From contig OY992536.1 of the NCBI GenBank assembly GCA_963921195.1, forward strand, positions 1,178,001-1,242,000: DNA of 64,000 bases, written 5' to 3'. The DNA comes from Pegoplata infirma (lineage: Eukaryota; Arthropoda; Insecta; Diptera; Anthomyiidae). Of this stretch, positions 35,021 to 45,593 are shown piece after piece. The position numbers and the translations under genes are program-made. The notes under the pieces are model-generated. The model worked only from the letters and a program-made list of their open reading frames with translations. It was not told where the DNA came from and did not search any database. Numbering within the stretch: position 1 is the first letter of the stretch; every line of letters starts with the position of its first letter.

Positions 35021-35910
35021 TTCAATATATTGAACCTACGTAAACAACAGCATTCTTACAGCATTCTTCGCGTACATGGGCCAACTTATCATTCTAATTA
35101 AGAGACTTGTGGTAGCATTTTTATCATCTACTAGTCCCACAGTGATCGAAGAACCCTTTGCATTGTTTTTTGTGGAGTAAAGGGTGCTTCCTAAATCACT
35201 ATATACAAATTAACTGACATTTACATTCGTATATCAGGAATTCCAGCAGCTTCAAAAACTGATAAGTCCAGTTTGTCAAAGCAAAAAAATTATTCGTCGG
35301 AAATTTACACTTTATACTGATATAATCGGTTTCGGGTGGATTTCCTACATGTTGTGATATTTGAGAGTTACAAATCAATTCAACCGATACGTCATATAAT
35401 CCAACATCGGCCCATTATATATCATTAGCCCATTCTATATCATCTATTTGACTAGAAAATAGTAAAAGAATGTCATATATCCAACACATAATAAACATGT
35501 GGAAATGCATGGTGTACCAAATATGGTACATAGGAAAATAGGGGAGAAAACTATTCCACGATATACAATTTGATTAAAACTGATTAAAATAAGCTAAAAT
35601 AAAGTCTAATGTATTCGCCCATATTCGTTTCAACACGATTAATAAATGTTATTAACTACTTTTTCACTATTGAAAGGCACATTTGGAAATTTCTTCAAAA
35701 AGTACATTTGACCACTTTGACAGCTTCCAGGTTATTTAATTAAATCGTAGGATAGCTGAAACGGAATTCTTATAAAGGCATATAGTCTCAACTTCAATTT
35801 ACAGCGTTTGGAAACATGATTCTGTTAAATTTGTTCGACTATCATATAATTAAAGACATGTACCATATATGGTACGCTATGCATTTAAGGGTTAATCTAC
35901 ATCATTTAAA

Positions 35911-35990
35911 ATTGTATTTCAGAACTTATCAATTGTATTTCAGAATTTATCAATTGTATTTCAGAAATTATCAATTGTATTTCAGAAATT
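35911..35990 (+). repeat. 21-bp tandem repeat, nearly 4 units
   Basis: The unit TATTTCAGAAYTTATCAATTG starts directly after the right flank of the piggyBac-like element. Each unit contains a TTTCAG that could act as a cryptic 3' splice site. Confidence 0.8.
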
Positions 35991-37277
35991 TTAATTATTT
36001 TTCGAAGGTTAGTTTTTTAAATTTGATCTACTATTTTAAACCAACAATACTAGAAAAAAAAGAAATATGAAATTTATCTTTTTAGAATATGAATAAATAA
36101 GTCGCTTAATATTTGAGTTAATATACATACTTTATGGTCTTTTATAAAGATTTTTCGACATCATCATGACTATCGTTGTCATGTTGTAGATTTTTCAAGC
36201 GTAAATAATTTCAAAAGTTTGTTAATGCGTAAAAGAATTATTGTTTTAAAGATTGTATAAGATTTATTAATATTTCCGCCTCCATGTAGTTGGTCCTGAC
36301 TGGCTGGGTGGGAAGAGGACACAGAGACATAAACGGATACAAGTCAAAAAATTAATGGCGCGACAATTTTAAGTTTTTCTCAACACATACTCATTCATTC
36401 GTACATACACTACAAATAGATATTTTGTTTTTTATTTTTATTCTTTCCTCATTTTTATTTTTTATGTTTTTGTTTCAAATGAGAGTTTATTCTGGCAAAA
36501 TTTATCTTTTCTAATTTAAAATTGTTATTTGTTTCTATTATTTTTATTATTGTATGTGTGTGTAGTCATGTACATACATATATAGCAATATATGTGTATT
36601 TGTTAGCAGTTTGTGGTAAGACAAATACAAGGACTTTTCTTAAAGGCATATTAAGTTTTTAGTTGACATTTTTGTGTGAATTTTTCACAATACATATGAA
36701 TGCAATACATATACATATATGAGGCATTCCACACCAAATGTTCAGCAAAAAAAAAGTGATGTCGTGTCAATATGAAATCAATTGCAGAGTATTCGCCCTT
36801 AGGTCACTATTAAAAACCAAAAATAAAATTTCATTTTTTTCAAAAAGTGGGCCTTGGAGGCATGGTCAAAAATTGAAAATTTCAGCATTTTTTGCCTAAG
36901 TATCTTTATTTCAATATTTATGGCAATGAAATGAAACAAAGTGATGTCTTTAAAATACAAGTTTTTTATAGATTTTTGTATGGGCTATCGATTAAAAAAA
37001 TAAAAATTGGAAAATTTTCAGAAGAAGTTCTGAATATTTTAAATTTAAATTTAAACTTTATTTATCTAAAAACATGCCACAATTTTATTTCTTTTTTAAA
37101 TGTTCAAAAATTAGTTAAGGTGTATATCTATCTGTTCTGAAATTTTCAGAGATGCATTTTTCCTTGTTTTCGAGAAAAAAAATGTTGAACATTGCACTAT
37201 GCTTATAATTTACAATAATGGGGTATATTACGTATGCGAATGAGTAATATTAACTCTTAAAAAACATTTAAAATAGA

Positions 37278-37523
37278 GATGTTTTCGTGGGTGAGTTTTT
37301 TTGACGATCACGCACGCTCACGAAGAAAAAGTTTTAATCACGCACGATTTTTCATTTTCCTCACGTTCACGTACGCTCACGTGAGTTAAAAAAAATGTTG
37401 TCACGTGCACGATACTCACGTGAGCGTGACTGAGCGTGAGAAAAATAAATGAGCATGCGTGATTAAAATAATTTCCTTGGTGAGAGAGCGTGATGGTAAA
37501 AAACAACTTACCCACGATCACAT
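37278..37523. repeat. CACGTGAG-rich loop of the fold-back element
   Basis: The loop between the fold-back arms holds many short CACG, CACGTGAG and GAGCGTGA words in both orientations (for example around 37370-37440). It folds on itself. Several CACGTG E-box hexamers occur. Confidence 0.6.
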
Positions 37524-37577
37524 CTCTATTTTAAATGTTTTTTAAGAGTTAATATTACTCATTCGCATACGTAATAT

Positions 37578-39387
37578 CAGGCGCGGATCCAGGAATTTCA
37601 TTTGGGGGGGGAGATTTTTTTTTTTACCAAAAAAATTTCGTAAAGCAATAAAGTTTGGATGGCGTCGGGAAGGGGGGGGGTGGTGCTTGGGGTGTTTTGT
37701 GAATTTTTGTTAATATTTTCAATATTGTAGAAAAAAACAAAAAAGTTTTTTTTTTTCAAAGGTATGCAGAAAAATACCTAAAAACTTAACAAAGGATTCA
37801 GCTTTTGCATTTGGGGGATCTTTTTCTACTCAAACTGACCGATTTACTTCATAAATAAGACCGTGTTTAGTCAAATAAATGGACCTACTCACAACTATGA
37901 TTGACTGTGACTGTCGTAATCCAATTTTTATGCAAACAAACAAAAAAGATTCAAAAATATTTCACTGTATTTCCAAATTTTTAGAAATGCTCTCGAGAAT
38001 TGGGAATTTTTGAAGTTTGGTGTAGGTTTTTATTGGAAAATATTAATATTATGACTTTATAGTCATAAAAATTAGCTTATAAAAAAATTCTTATTTAAAA
38101 TTTTTTTACTAAAAGTCTTATATTCCGAAAAAAATTTAATGAAGTATTACACTTAAACATGTTTCCTTCAAAAAATTTCTCAGATGTTAAGACATTTTTA
38201 CTTAAGAAAAACTCTTAGATTCTAAAATATTTTTTATATAAAAACATTATTCATATCTGAGATATTTCAATATTTTCTTATAGAAAATGTCTCAGATTTT
38301 TACACTTTTTTCTATAGCAATAATCTGAGAGTCTAAGACATTCTTTCTATAAAATTTTTTTCAATCTCTGATAATTAATAATTCCCATATTTTTAAGTTA
38401 TTCTCAGATTCTAAAACTTTTTCATATTCAAAAATTCTTAGACCCTGAAACATATTTTGTAAAAGAAAATTATCAGTTTCCAAAACATTTATGAAAAAAT
38501 TTTGATACACTTTTCTAAAAATAAGACCTTAAATTTTATCGCATTTTTCAATAAAAAATTTTGGTTATAGTGCCTTCTAATGTTTTCTAAGGTTCTGAAA
38601 CATTTTTTTTTTTTTAAATTTAAATATTTAGAGACACATTTCCTATAGAAAAATTCTCAAAATCTTTCAACGGAAAAAAATTCTGATTCTTAGAGATATA
38701 GTTTTCTATAGAAAAGTTTTAAACCATTTTCCCGAAAAAAATCTAAGATTTTGATAAACTTTTCTTATAAAAAAATTCGTAGATTCTAAAAGATTTTTCA
38801 AAAATAGAAATTCTTATATTCTTAAACAATTTTCCATAAAAAAAATATATTTCCCCATAGAAGAACTCAGATTCTGAAACGTCTGTCCTGTAGAAATGTT
38901 ATCTAATTCTGAGAAATATTTTTGCAGAAAAATTCTGGTCAGATTCTAACACGTTTTTTCTAATGAAAAATTTCTAGTTTCTATAGAAAATAGATTTTTC
39001 CTAAAATTTGATATACTTTTTAAATAAAAAAATGTTTACATTCAGAGACAAATAAGTATCAAAATTATTTCCTAAAGATAAAGTCAGGAATTCTGAGGCA
39101 TTTTTCTATAAAAAATATTTGAGATAATACTTTTTCCTTAAAAATTGATAAGGTTAGAAAATTCAAACGACTCGATTGTCACTTAAGTTTGTCATACGCA
39201 ATTTATTTAATTCTGAAACATTTTATATACCTCTCCTAAGGATTTTTTTACATCCTGGCCATTTTCTTTCTATGTTTGTTCCTTTCCCTTCCTTTTTCCT
39301 TTCTTTTTTTTCTTTCTTTTTTTTTTTTGAAATCATTTTGGGGGGGGAGAAATCCCATTCTCCCCCCCCCCCCTGGATCCGCGCCTG
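37578..39387. mobile_element. hAT-like non-autonomous element, TIR CAGGCGCGGATCCAGG
   Basis: The termini CAGGCGCGGATCCAGG and CCTGGATCCGCGCCTG are perfect 16-bp inverted repeats, followed inward by G-rich and C-rich runs. The 8-bp target duplication CGTAATAT is perfect (37570-37577 and 39388-39395), which fits the hAT superfamily. The 1810-bp body is AT-rich and consists of degenerate short motifs (ATTCTCAGATTCTAA-like words). No transposase ORF is visible. It splits the right arm of the fold-back element. Confidence 0.85.
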
Positions 39388-40352
39388 CGTAATATACCCT
39401 ATTATTGTAAATTATAAGCATAGTGCAATGTTCAATATTTTTTTTCTCGAAAACCAGGAAAAATGCATCTCTGAAAATTTCAGAACAGATAGATATACAC
39501 CTTAACTAATTTTTGAACATTTAAAAAATAAATAAAATTGTGGCATGTTTTTTGATAAATAAAGTTTAAATTTAAATTAAAAATATTCAGAACTTCTTCT
39601 GAAAATTTTCCAATTTTTATTTTTTTAATCGATAGCCCATACAAAAATCTAAAAAAAACTTTTATTTTAAAGGCATCACTGTGTTTCATTTCATTGGCAT
39701 AAATATTGAAATAAAGATACTTCGGCAAAAAATGCTGAAATTTTCAATTTTTGACCATGCCTCCAAGGCCCACTTTTTGAGAAATCTTAAATTTTATTTT
39801 TGTTATTTAATAGTGGCCTAAGGGCGAATACTTTGCAAATGATATTCTATTGAAATCACCATGGTTTTTCTGTAGTGGAACAGTTGGTGTGGAATGACTC
39901 ATATGTACATTTGATTGTGTATATATTAGTGAATTTATATTTTCACACAAAACACACACAGACACTCAACGAAAGAACCAAAAACACAGTTGGTAAAAAA
40001 AGCAAAACAAAAAATGACAACACAAACAAAAACAACGTTTTTCAATTTTCCCTTAATCTCGAGTGCTTGATTTGAAAAGCAGTGCAATTGAAAACAAACA
40101 TTCTATTTATATGTAATACTTTTCAGTAAGCTCCATGTATGTGGCTGTTGCATACATGCGTTACGAAATAGGGTTGTCAATTTATTTTATTTTTCAGAAC
40201 CTAAAATATAACTGTATACTTTTTGAATTAAAACTAAAAAACAAAGAATATTTTAAACAGATTGGAACAGATAGTGCCGGAGCTCGGTATTCCCCGGTTC
40301 TAGATATATTCCCGGGTATTATTTACCAAAATTTATTCCTCTAAAATTTTGA

Positions 40353-40706
40353 AGTCCTTTTAAAAGGAAACAGGATCATGAAATAAAAAATCGTTAAGGT
40401 GTCTTACTACGGGGCATGTCACAGACTCAATTCCGTTCGGAAGTGGAATAAGTGAATTAATCGTAAAACGCAAAGCGAATATTCTTTTCGGAATGAAACC
40501 ACTTTTATGCAATTCAATTCCACTATGATTTTTGAAAGTGATTTCATTCCGAAAAATTAATATTCGTTTTGCGTTTTACAAGTAAATCATTTTTTTCAAA
40601 TCCGAACGGAATTGAGTCTGTGACATGCTCCTACATTTCGTATTTAGTTTAAAACGTATATTATCCAGTTGATGTTAAACGACCTTTTCTTTTTTGTCGG
40701 ACGGTG
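40353..40706. mobile_element. AGTCCTTTTAAAAGGA element, split by a MITE
   Basis: Starts AAGTCCTTTTAAAAGGAAAC and ends GTCGGACGGTG. Related copies at 43193-43318 (inverted) and 44652-44787 are uninterrupted, confirming the insertion at 40411. Confidence 0.65.
40411..40631. mobile_element. 221-bp MITE, TIR GGGGCATGTCACAGACTC, TAC duplication
   Basis: GGGGCATGTCACAGACTCAA and its near-exact complement end the element over about 30 bp. TAC lies on both sides (40408-40410, 40632-40634). A 3-bp duplication fits PIF/Harbinger-like MITEs (inference). Confidence 0.75.
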
Positions 40707-40721
40707 TAATTAAGAAAAAAA

Positions 40722-40850
40722 CAAGTTGGAGTAATAAATTCGGCTGAGCCGAATCTTTTATACCCTCCAACATCTAAAAACTATTAAAAAATAAATTTAA
40801 CTGCAGTATCGGGTGATGTTGGATTACACCTTTCCCCTCGCAATAAATGT
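40722..40850 (-). mobile_element. mini-me element, family A, 3' end only
   Basis: On the minus strand this is the terminal part with the palindrome GATTCGGCTCAGCCGAATTT and the ACTTG end; the plus strand reads ACAAGTTGG...ATTCGGCTGAGCCGAATC. It is broken off near 40850, next to the MITE at 40869. Confidence 0.7.
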
Positions 40851-40868
40851 TTACTAATTTATTTATTA

Positions 40869-41341
40869 CACTGTAAGTACGTGAAATTGACACACCAAAA
40901 CGCCGAGACACCCAAACTTAATTTTATGTCGTAGAACACAGTGGCATTCTCCGTTTTGCCAGATCAGGTCAATATTAAGAGATATTTAATTTTTAAGTTT
41001 GTGATTTCTCAGCGATTTTTTATTGTTTTTTAAGGAAATTGAACAATTTAAGAAAAACTAATTATTTTACTAGCCCAAACTGATCCGCCATCGTTGTTAG
41101 AGTAAAGTTTTGACTAATAAATACTAAATAAAGTAATTTTAAAAGATTTGCAAAGGATTTACATAGGAAATTATAATAAAAACTCGCTCGAAAATCGCAA
41201 AACTTTAAAACGAAATATATTTTGATTTTGACCTGACCTGGCAAAACGGAGTATGCCACTAGATTCTACAAACCAAAATTAGGTTTACATGTTTCAACGT
41301 TTTGGTGTGTCATTTCAAAAGTTGAAATTATATTTACAGTG
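40869..41341. mobile_element. 473-bp MITE, TIR CACTGTAA, TTA flanks
   Basis: The arms are long and imperfect: GACACACCAAAACG, GTGGCATTCTCCGTTTTGCC and AGRTCAGGTCAA appear inverted at the other end. TTA precedes CACTGTAA and follows TTACAGTG. Confidence 0.75.
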
Positions 41342-42729
41342 TTATGATTTTTCATTATTTATTTTTTTATATCCAAGACCACAGAAGGGGTAGATCGAAA
41401 AAAACGGTTTTGGATCAAAGAACAGGTACTCTGAACTTCTTTTTTTTTTCATTTTCTCTTTGATTGGAGTAGGATTGGATTCATAAACACACACAGCTAA
41501 TTTCAGAGGAAAAGTGTTGCCGAACCAATCCGCATAAGGTTCATAGGTTTCTCTGCTTACTGGGATGTTATACTAAAATAAAACAAACTCGTATCAAAAA
41601 AATTTATAATCCTTTAAAATTCTGTATGAATGCATGCATATATGTATCTTTGTACATACCGACTTAATCCAGGTTTAAATTAAACCAACACACATTCTTA
41701 GACAAACTGGTGCATGTATTGGTATTACGTATTAAACGTTCTCACATGAAACTCTATATGGAATTGTGCAAATGTAAGAACGTGCGAGTGTGTGCTAGTG
41801 TCTGAAGTTTAGGTTGTCAACTTGTTTTGTTATATTATGTAGTATGTGTGCACAAATATATTTACTAAACGTAGTCGCATTTCCGTTTCCGCTTTCAAGT
41901 CCAGACACGTTTTCTTCATGTTGTTTTTCTCTTTAAACTTTTTACAATCAACCAAGTACATTATTTCCTTAACGGATCCCTTAGTTGTTTTTCTTTCTTC
42001 TTCATATTTCCCCTTTTTGTTGCTGTTCTGCGTCGTAATTCCTTTTTGTGCGTTTAAAGAACATTGTCAACTGTAGACGGCATGAGGAAATATAAAAAAG
42101 AAATAAATATATATGTAAGTGATTTCGTTGCTTCGCAATGTGCCATTTTTTATTTTTTAATTTATATTTTTAAGCTACACACATACACTCATTCAAGTAA
42201 TAGACGTACAATAGAGCTTAAGAATAAAATAGCAGTTAGTACATACTACATAATAAGGCAATTCATATCGAAAAATTTATGTTTGTCTTTCCACGTATAG
42301 AATATAAACAAATTTTTTAAATTTGTATTAATGGGCTGATTTTAAATAAACTTAAGCTGACAATACCTACTGATTTAATCAGTACATGTACTGACCAATA
42401 AAAAATGTACATGTACTGACCAATAAAATTTTAACTTTTTTTTCTCTACTGAAACTGTTTTGTCGATAAAACATTGAAATAAAGTTGTTTGAAGACAATT
42501 TAATTATGCCAGTTGTTTTTAACAGTTGTTGTAACACAAAAGCTTGGGTGAACTGATTTGAGTTTAGAAATGTTACAGTTTATATGATGTTACAACCAGA
42601 TTCTATAACCGCTTTAGAAATAATTTCATAGCTTAGAGAATAATCTTGCCGATTTCCACGTTTCAAACATTTTTAAAACAGAAAATGTCAATATTTTTAA
42701 CATAATTATTTTTCTTTTCTTATTTTTAG

Positions 42730-43001
42730 CATTGCCCGCACAACGCTTCAGTGAATTTGCCGGGACAGCTGGTTTAGCACCCTGTTTTGGTGATCCACCC
42801 CTGCCTTCTGCACTGCCACTCCCTGGAGCGGATGATGACCTTTTCAGTCCGACAACTGTAAATGGTGATTTAAGTCCAACTTGCTGTCAGGCTGATTTGA
42901 GTCCTACTTTTGACAAACCGTATGTCGGCGAAATGGAAAAAACCATTGAAGGTTCTCGTTTTATAGCGCAGCATATGAAAAATAAGGATAAATTTGAAAG
43001 T
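42730..43001 (+). CDS. nAChRalpha1: nAChR alpha1 exon: variable cytoplasmic loop up to TM4
   Basis: Acceptor AG is at 42728-42729 and donor GTAAGT at 43002. The two first bases complete an Ala codon, then 90 codons run to KNKDKFES in phase 0. The N-terminal part ([15 protein letters not shown]..., [18 protein letters not shown]) is Pro/Ser-rich and is the least conserved part of the family. The SP dipeptides (LFSP, DLSPT twice) are possible proline-directed phosphorylation sites, which is inference. The C-terminal part, [20 protein letters not shown], is the amphipathic MA helix next to TM4 and is strongly conserved. Compared with the Drosophila sequence I remember, the alanine run after the CC motif is missing, which is ordinary length variation. 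Confidence 0.94.
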
Positions 43002-43192
43002 GTAAGTAAAAGTATAAAAATGTTGGCTTGAGCTTATTCGTTCAATTGAGTGACCGATCATTTAAGTTCATTTGAGAAAAAATTGCTCAAATTTTAGTTT
43101 CAGTGAGCAGTTCGTGAACGAAAGAATTTGATCGTGTTTTTTTCACAAATTTTTACAAAAATATTAAAAGAACATTAAGAATTGTTGAAATA

Positions 43193-43318
43193 CACCGTCC
43201 GACAGCAAATATTAAACGTCTACCGGATGATATACGTCTGAAAGTAGAAATCAAATGGAGTAAAACTGCATTTACAGTTTTTCATTTCGTGATCCTGTTT
43301 CCTTTTAAAAGGACTTTT
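43193..43318. mobile_element. AGTCCTTTTAAAAGGA element, uninterrupted copy (inverted)
   Basis: CACCGTCCGACA at the left, TTTCGTGATCCTGTTTCCTT and TTAAAAGGACTT at the right. 126 bp. Confidence 0.65.
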
Positions 43319-43400
43319 AAAGACACATTTTGTAAAATATTTTTGAAATATTTTTGTTTCACCTAGAATGACGCTGGTGATGTAATTTTTTCGTTTTTTT

Positions 43401-44386
43401 TATACCCTCCACTCTAGTGATAGAGGGTATATATAAGTTTGTCATTCCGTTTGTAACACCTCGAAATATTGGTCTAGGACCCCATAAAGTATATATATTC
43501 ATGATCCTCGATCGATTTTAAGACGATCTAGCGATGTCCGTCCGTCCGTCCGTCCGTCCGTCCGTCCGTCCGTCTGTCCGTCTGTCTGTCTGTCTGTCTG
43601 TTGAAAACACGCTAACTTTTGAAAGACTTTACGGAGGATCCTGAAGTTTGGCATATATGTTGGGCATTTACCTGGTCAGGTTGGTATTGCAATCCAGCGA
43701 AATCGGTCCAGTGGTTCAAAAGTTATGAGCAAAAGACTGAATTTCGGCAAGGGTTTTTCGTGAATTTATGAGATAAAAAGCACTATAACTTTCGAAAATC
43801 AATTCTGAGGATGCTGAAGCTTGGCATATATATCTTTCGTTTCTCCAGCCTAGTTCGTATTGAATTTCACCCAAATCGGTCCAGTGGTTCAAAAGTTATT
43901 AGCAAAACCGTGAATATCAGATTAGCTCCACCTTAAATTCACGTGGTAAAAACCCGTTAAACCTGTTTTAAAACCATTGGTAAGTCACAAAAATATTTTA
44001 AAACGTATTTTTGTCACTCAAAAATATTTTTATACCAAAACAAAAAAAAAATACACTCGAAAAAATTTTACACTCAAAAAAAAATTTTACACTCAAAAAA
44101 AAAATTAGTAATTTTTTTTTTCTGTAAAATTTAAAAAAATTTTACACTCAATAAAAAAATTAGTAAATTTTTTTTTTTTCAATGTAAAATTCGAAAAAAT
44201 TTTACACTCAAAAAAAAATTAGATTTTTTTTCAAAAATTACTAAAAAAAATTTTTTTTACACAAAATAAAATATTTCTAATCATAACTGTTATTATTTTC
44301 ACGTTAGAAAATTTACTATCACTTAAAATGGGCATTGTGGAGGGTATTCATAGATTCGGCCAAGTCGAATTTAACTTTTCTACTTG
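43401..44386 (+). mobile_element. mini-me element, family B (full, 986 bp)
   Basis: Complete from TATACCCTCCACTCTAGTGA to ATTCGGCCAAGTCGAATTT and TCTACTTG. The (GTCC)n/(GTCT)n tract (43537-43601) is the longest in the window, about 16 units. A tandem block of TTTTACACTCAAAAAAAA units fills 44050-44225. It lies in the 6-kb intron. Confidence 0.85.
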
Positions 44387-44651
44387 TTTATTTTACCATA
44401 TCAGGATAAAAGGATGTGAATAAAGACGTTTGAAAATTTAATTAAAATATTTTGCTGAACATTTGTAATGATATTGAATGATAAATTTTTTAAAGGATGT
44501 AACTTACCTCCTTTTTTCTGATATGTAAAAATAATAAAATATGAAAATTATGGGAGATCCTCCTTTTTCATTTGCTATGACAATTTACATCCTAGGACAA
44601 GTACAAATATAAAAAAAATATTTTATAATATTTAATCCTTTTAAACTTAAG

Positions 44652-44787
44652 TTAAAGTCCTTTTAAAAGGAAACAGGATCACGAAAAGAAAAACTGTAAA
44701 AAAAGCTTTAATTCATTTAGTCTCTAGTTTAAAACGTATATCATCCAGTTCGTGTTTAACCACTTTTTTCAATTTTGTCGGACCGTG
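44652..44787. mobile_element. AGTCCTTTTAAAAGGA element, third copy
   Basis: AAAGTCCTTTTAAAAGGAAA then CAGGATCACGAAAAG, ending GTCGGACCGTG. It lies just upstream of the hAT-like element at 44813. Confidence 0.65.
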
Positions 44788-44812
44788 ATTTAACATAAAA
44801 AATAGTTAGTTT

Positions 44813-45593
44813 TAGTGTTTATAAAAAACCGACATTTTGGAAAACCGGTTTCTCGGTTAACCGAAATTCAGCTTTTTCGGTTAACCGGTTTTCTCGGTTA
44901 AACCGGAATAAAAAAACCGGTTAACCGGTTTTTTTTTCTTTAACTGAAAAATCCAAAAAATATTTTAAAATTGTTAATTTTTATTAAATAAAAAATCGAA
45001 TGTAACTAAAGTTGACATATTTGTTTCTTTGAGCAAAGTTAGCAACTGTTGTCCTTTAAAAATAGCGGGATTTAAATACGGTGCTTTATTTTTCCATATT
45101 CACCGGAGCTTTAATTTTTATTGGTTTTATTTAAAAAAAAATACATGAATTCGCTATAAATTGTAGTACCGTATTTTATATCGATGTTCTTTTATTGACA
45201 TTTTCTCCATTAACAGGATTTTTGGATTCTGGTTAACAGCCAAAAAACGCTTATAACGGCGAGTAACTCAAATACTTACCAGATTCGGAATAAAATTCTT
45301 ATTTGGAAAATTGTTTCTTAAAGACAAAAAGTATTTGAGACTTTCTTTCTCACGGATTTTCAAGGTCTTTTAATTTAAATTTTTAAAATATCATAAAAAA
45401 ACAAGTGCAAACCCTAAATATTTGCAAATTATTCCGTTTGAATGTATTTAAAAAAACCGGTTAACCGACATAAAAAAACCGGTTTTCGGTGCACCGGATT
45501 TTTTCAATTTCGGTTAACCGGTTTGCAAAAAAACCGAAATTTTGGGAAAAAACCGGTTTTTCGGTTAACCGGTTAACCGGTTTATAAACACTA
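44813..45593. mobile_element. hAT-like element rich in GGTTAACCGG, 8-bp duplication
   Basis: Ends TAGTGTTTATAAA and TTTATAAACACTA are 13-bp perfect TIRs. The target duplication GTTAGTTT is perfect (44805-44812, 45594-45601). Both ends carry clusters of the palindromic words CGGTTAACCG and AACCGGTT. The middle is plain AT-rich DNA. No ORF. Confidence 0.85.

Larger units (their letters stand above)
33519..35891. mobile_element. piggyBac-like non-autonomous element (2.37 kb)
   Basis: The element has 13-bp perfect terminal inverted repeats, CCCTTAAATGCAT at 33519 and ATGCATTTAAGGG ending at 35891. Each is bounded outside by TTAA (33515-33518, 35892-35895), the piggyBac superfamily target site. 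Subterminal palindromes GTACCATATATGGTAC lie at 33663-33678 (there extended to a perfect 20-bp palindrome, 33661-33680) and 35860-35875, with a one-mismatch copy at 35514-35529. No transposase ORF is present. It contains a CACTCAAA MITE, a 127-bp MITE and a LOA-like fragment. It sits in the 9.7-kb intron of nAChR alpha1. Confidence 0.8.
36713..39905. mobile_element. Large fold-back element, about 560-bp arms
   Basis: The left arm (about 36718-37277) and the right arm (37524-37577 plus 39396-39903) are inverted complements over about 560 bp, with outer ends ATATGAGGCATTCCACACC and its complement. A loop of about 246 bp lies between them, and the right arm is split by the hAT-like element at 37578-39387. 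The short ORFs of 82 codons in the two arms (36892-37140, 39480-39728) are mirror images and have no recognisable domain. Related copies lie at 350-735 and 18973-21952. Confidence 0.85.
33030..42729 (+). other. nAChR alpha1 intron (9.7 kb), packed with nested repeats
   Basis: Bounded by GTAAGT and TTTTTAG. It contains, in order, a core-less mini-me copy, a piggyBac-like element, a fold-back element split by a hAT-like element, nested MITEs at 40353-40706, a truncated mini-me and a 473-bp MITE. The rest (39905-40350, 41345-42729) is AT-rich, with nothing I can identify and no coding signal. Confidence 0.8.

Noticed and set aside
36892..39728. Two nearly identical 82-codon ORFs (36892-37140 plus, 39480-39728 minus)
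   Set aside because: They are mirror copies in the two arms of a fold-back element, AT-rich, without domains.
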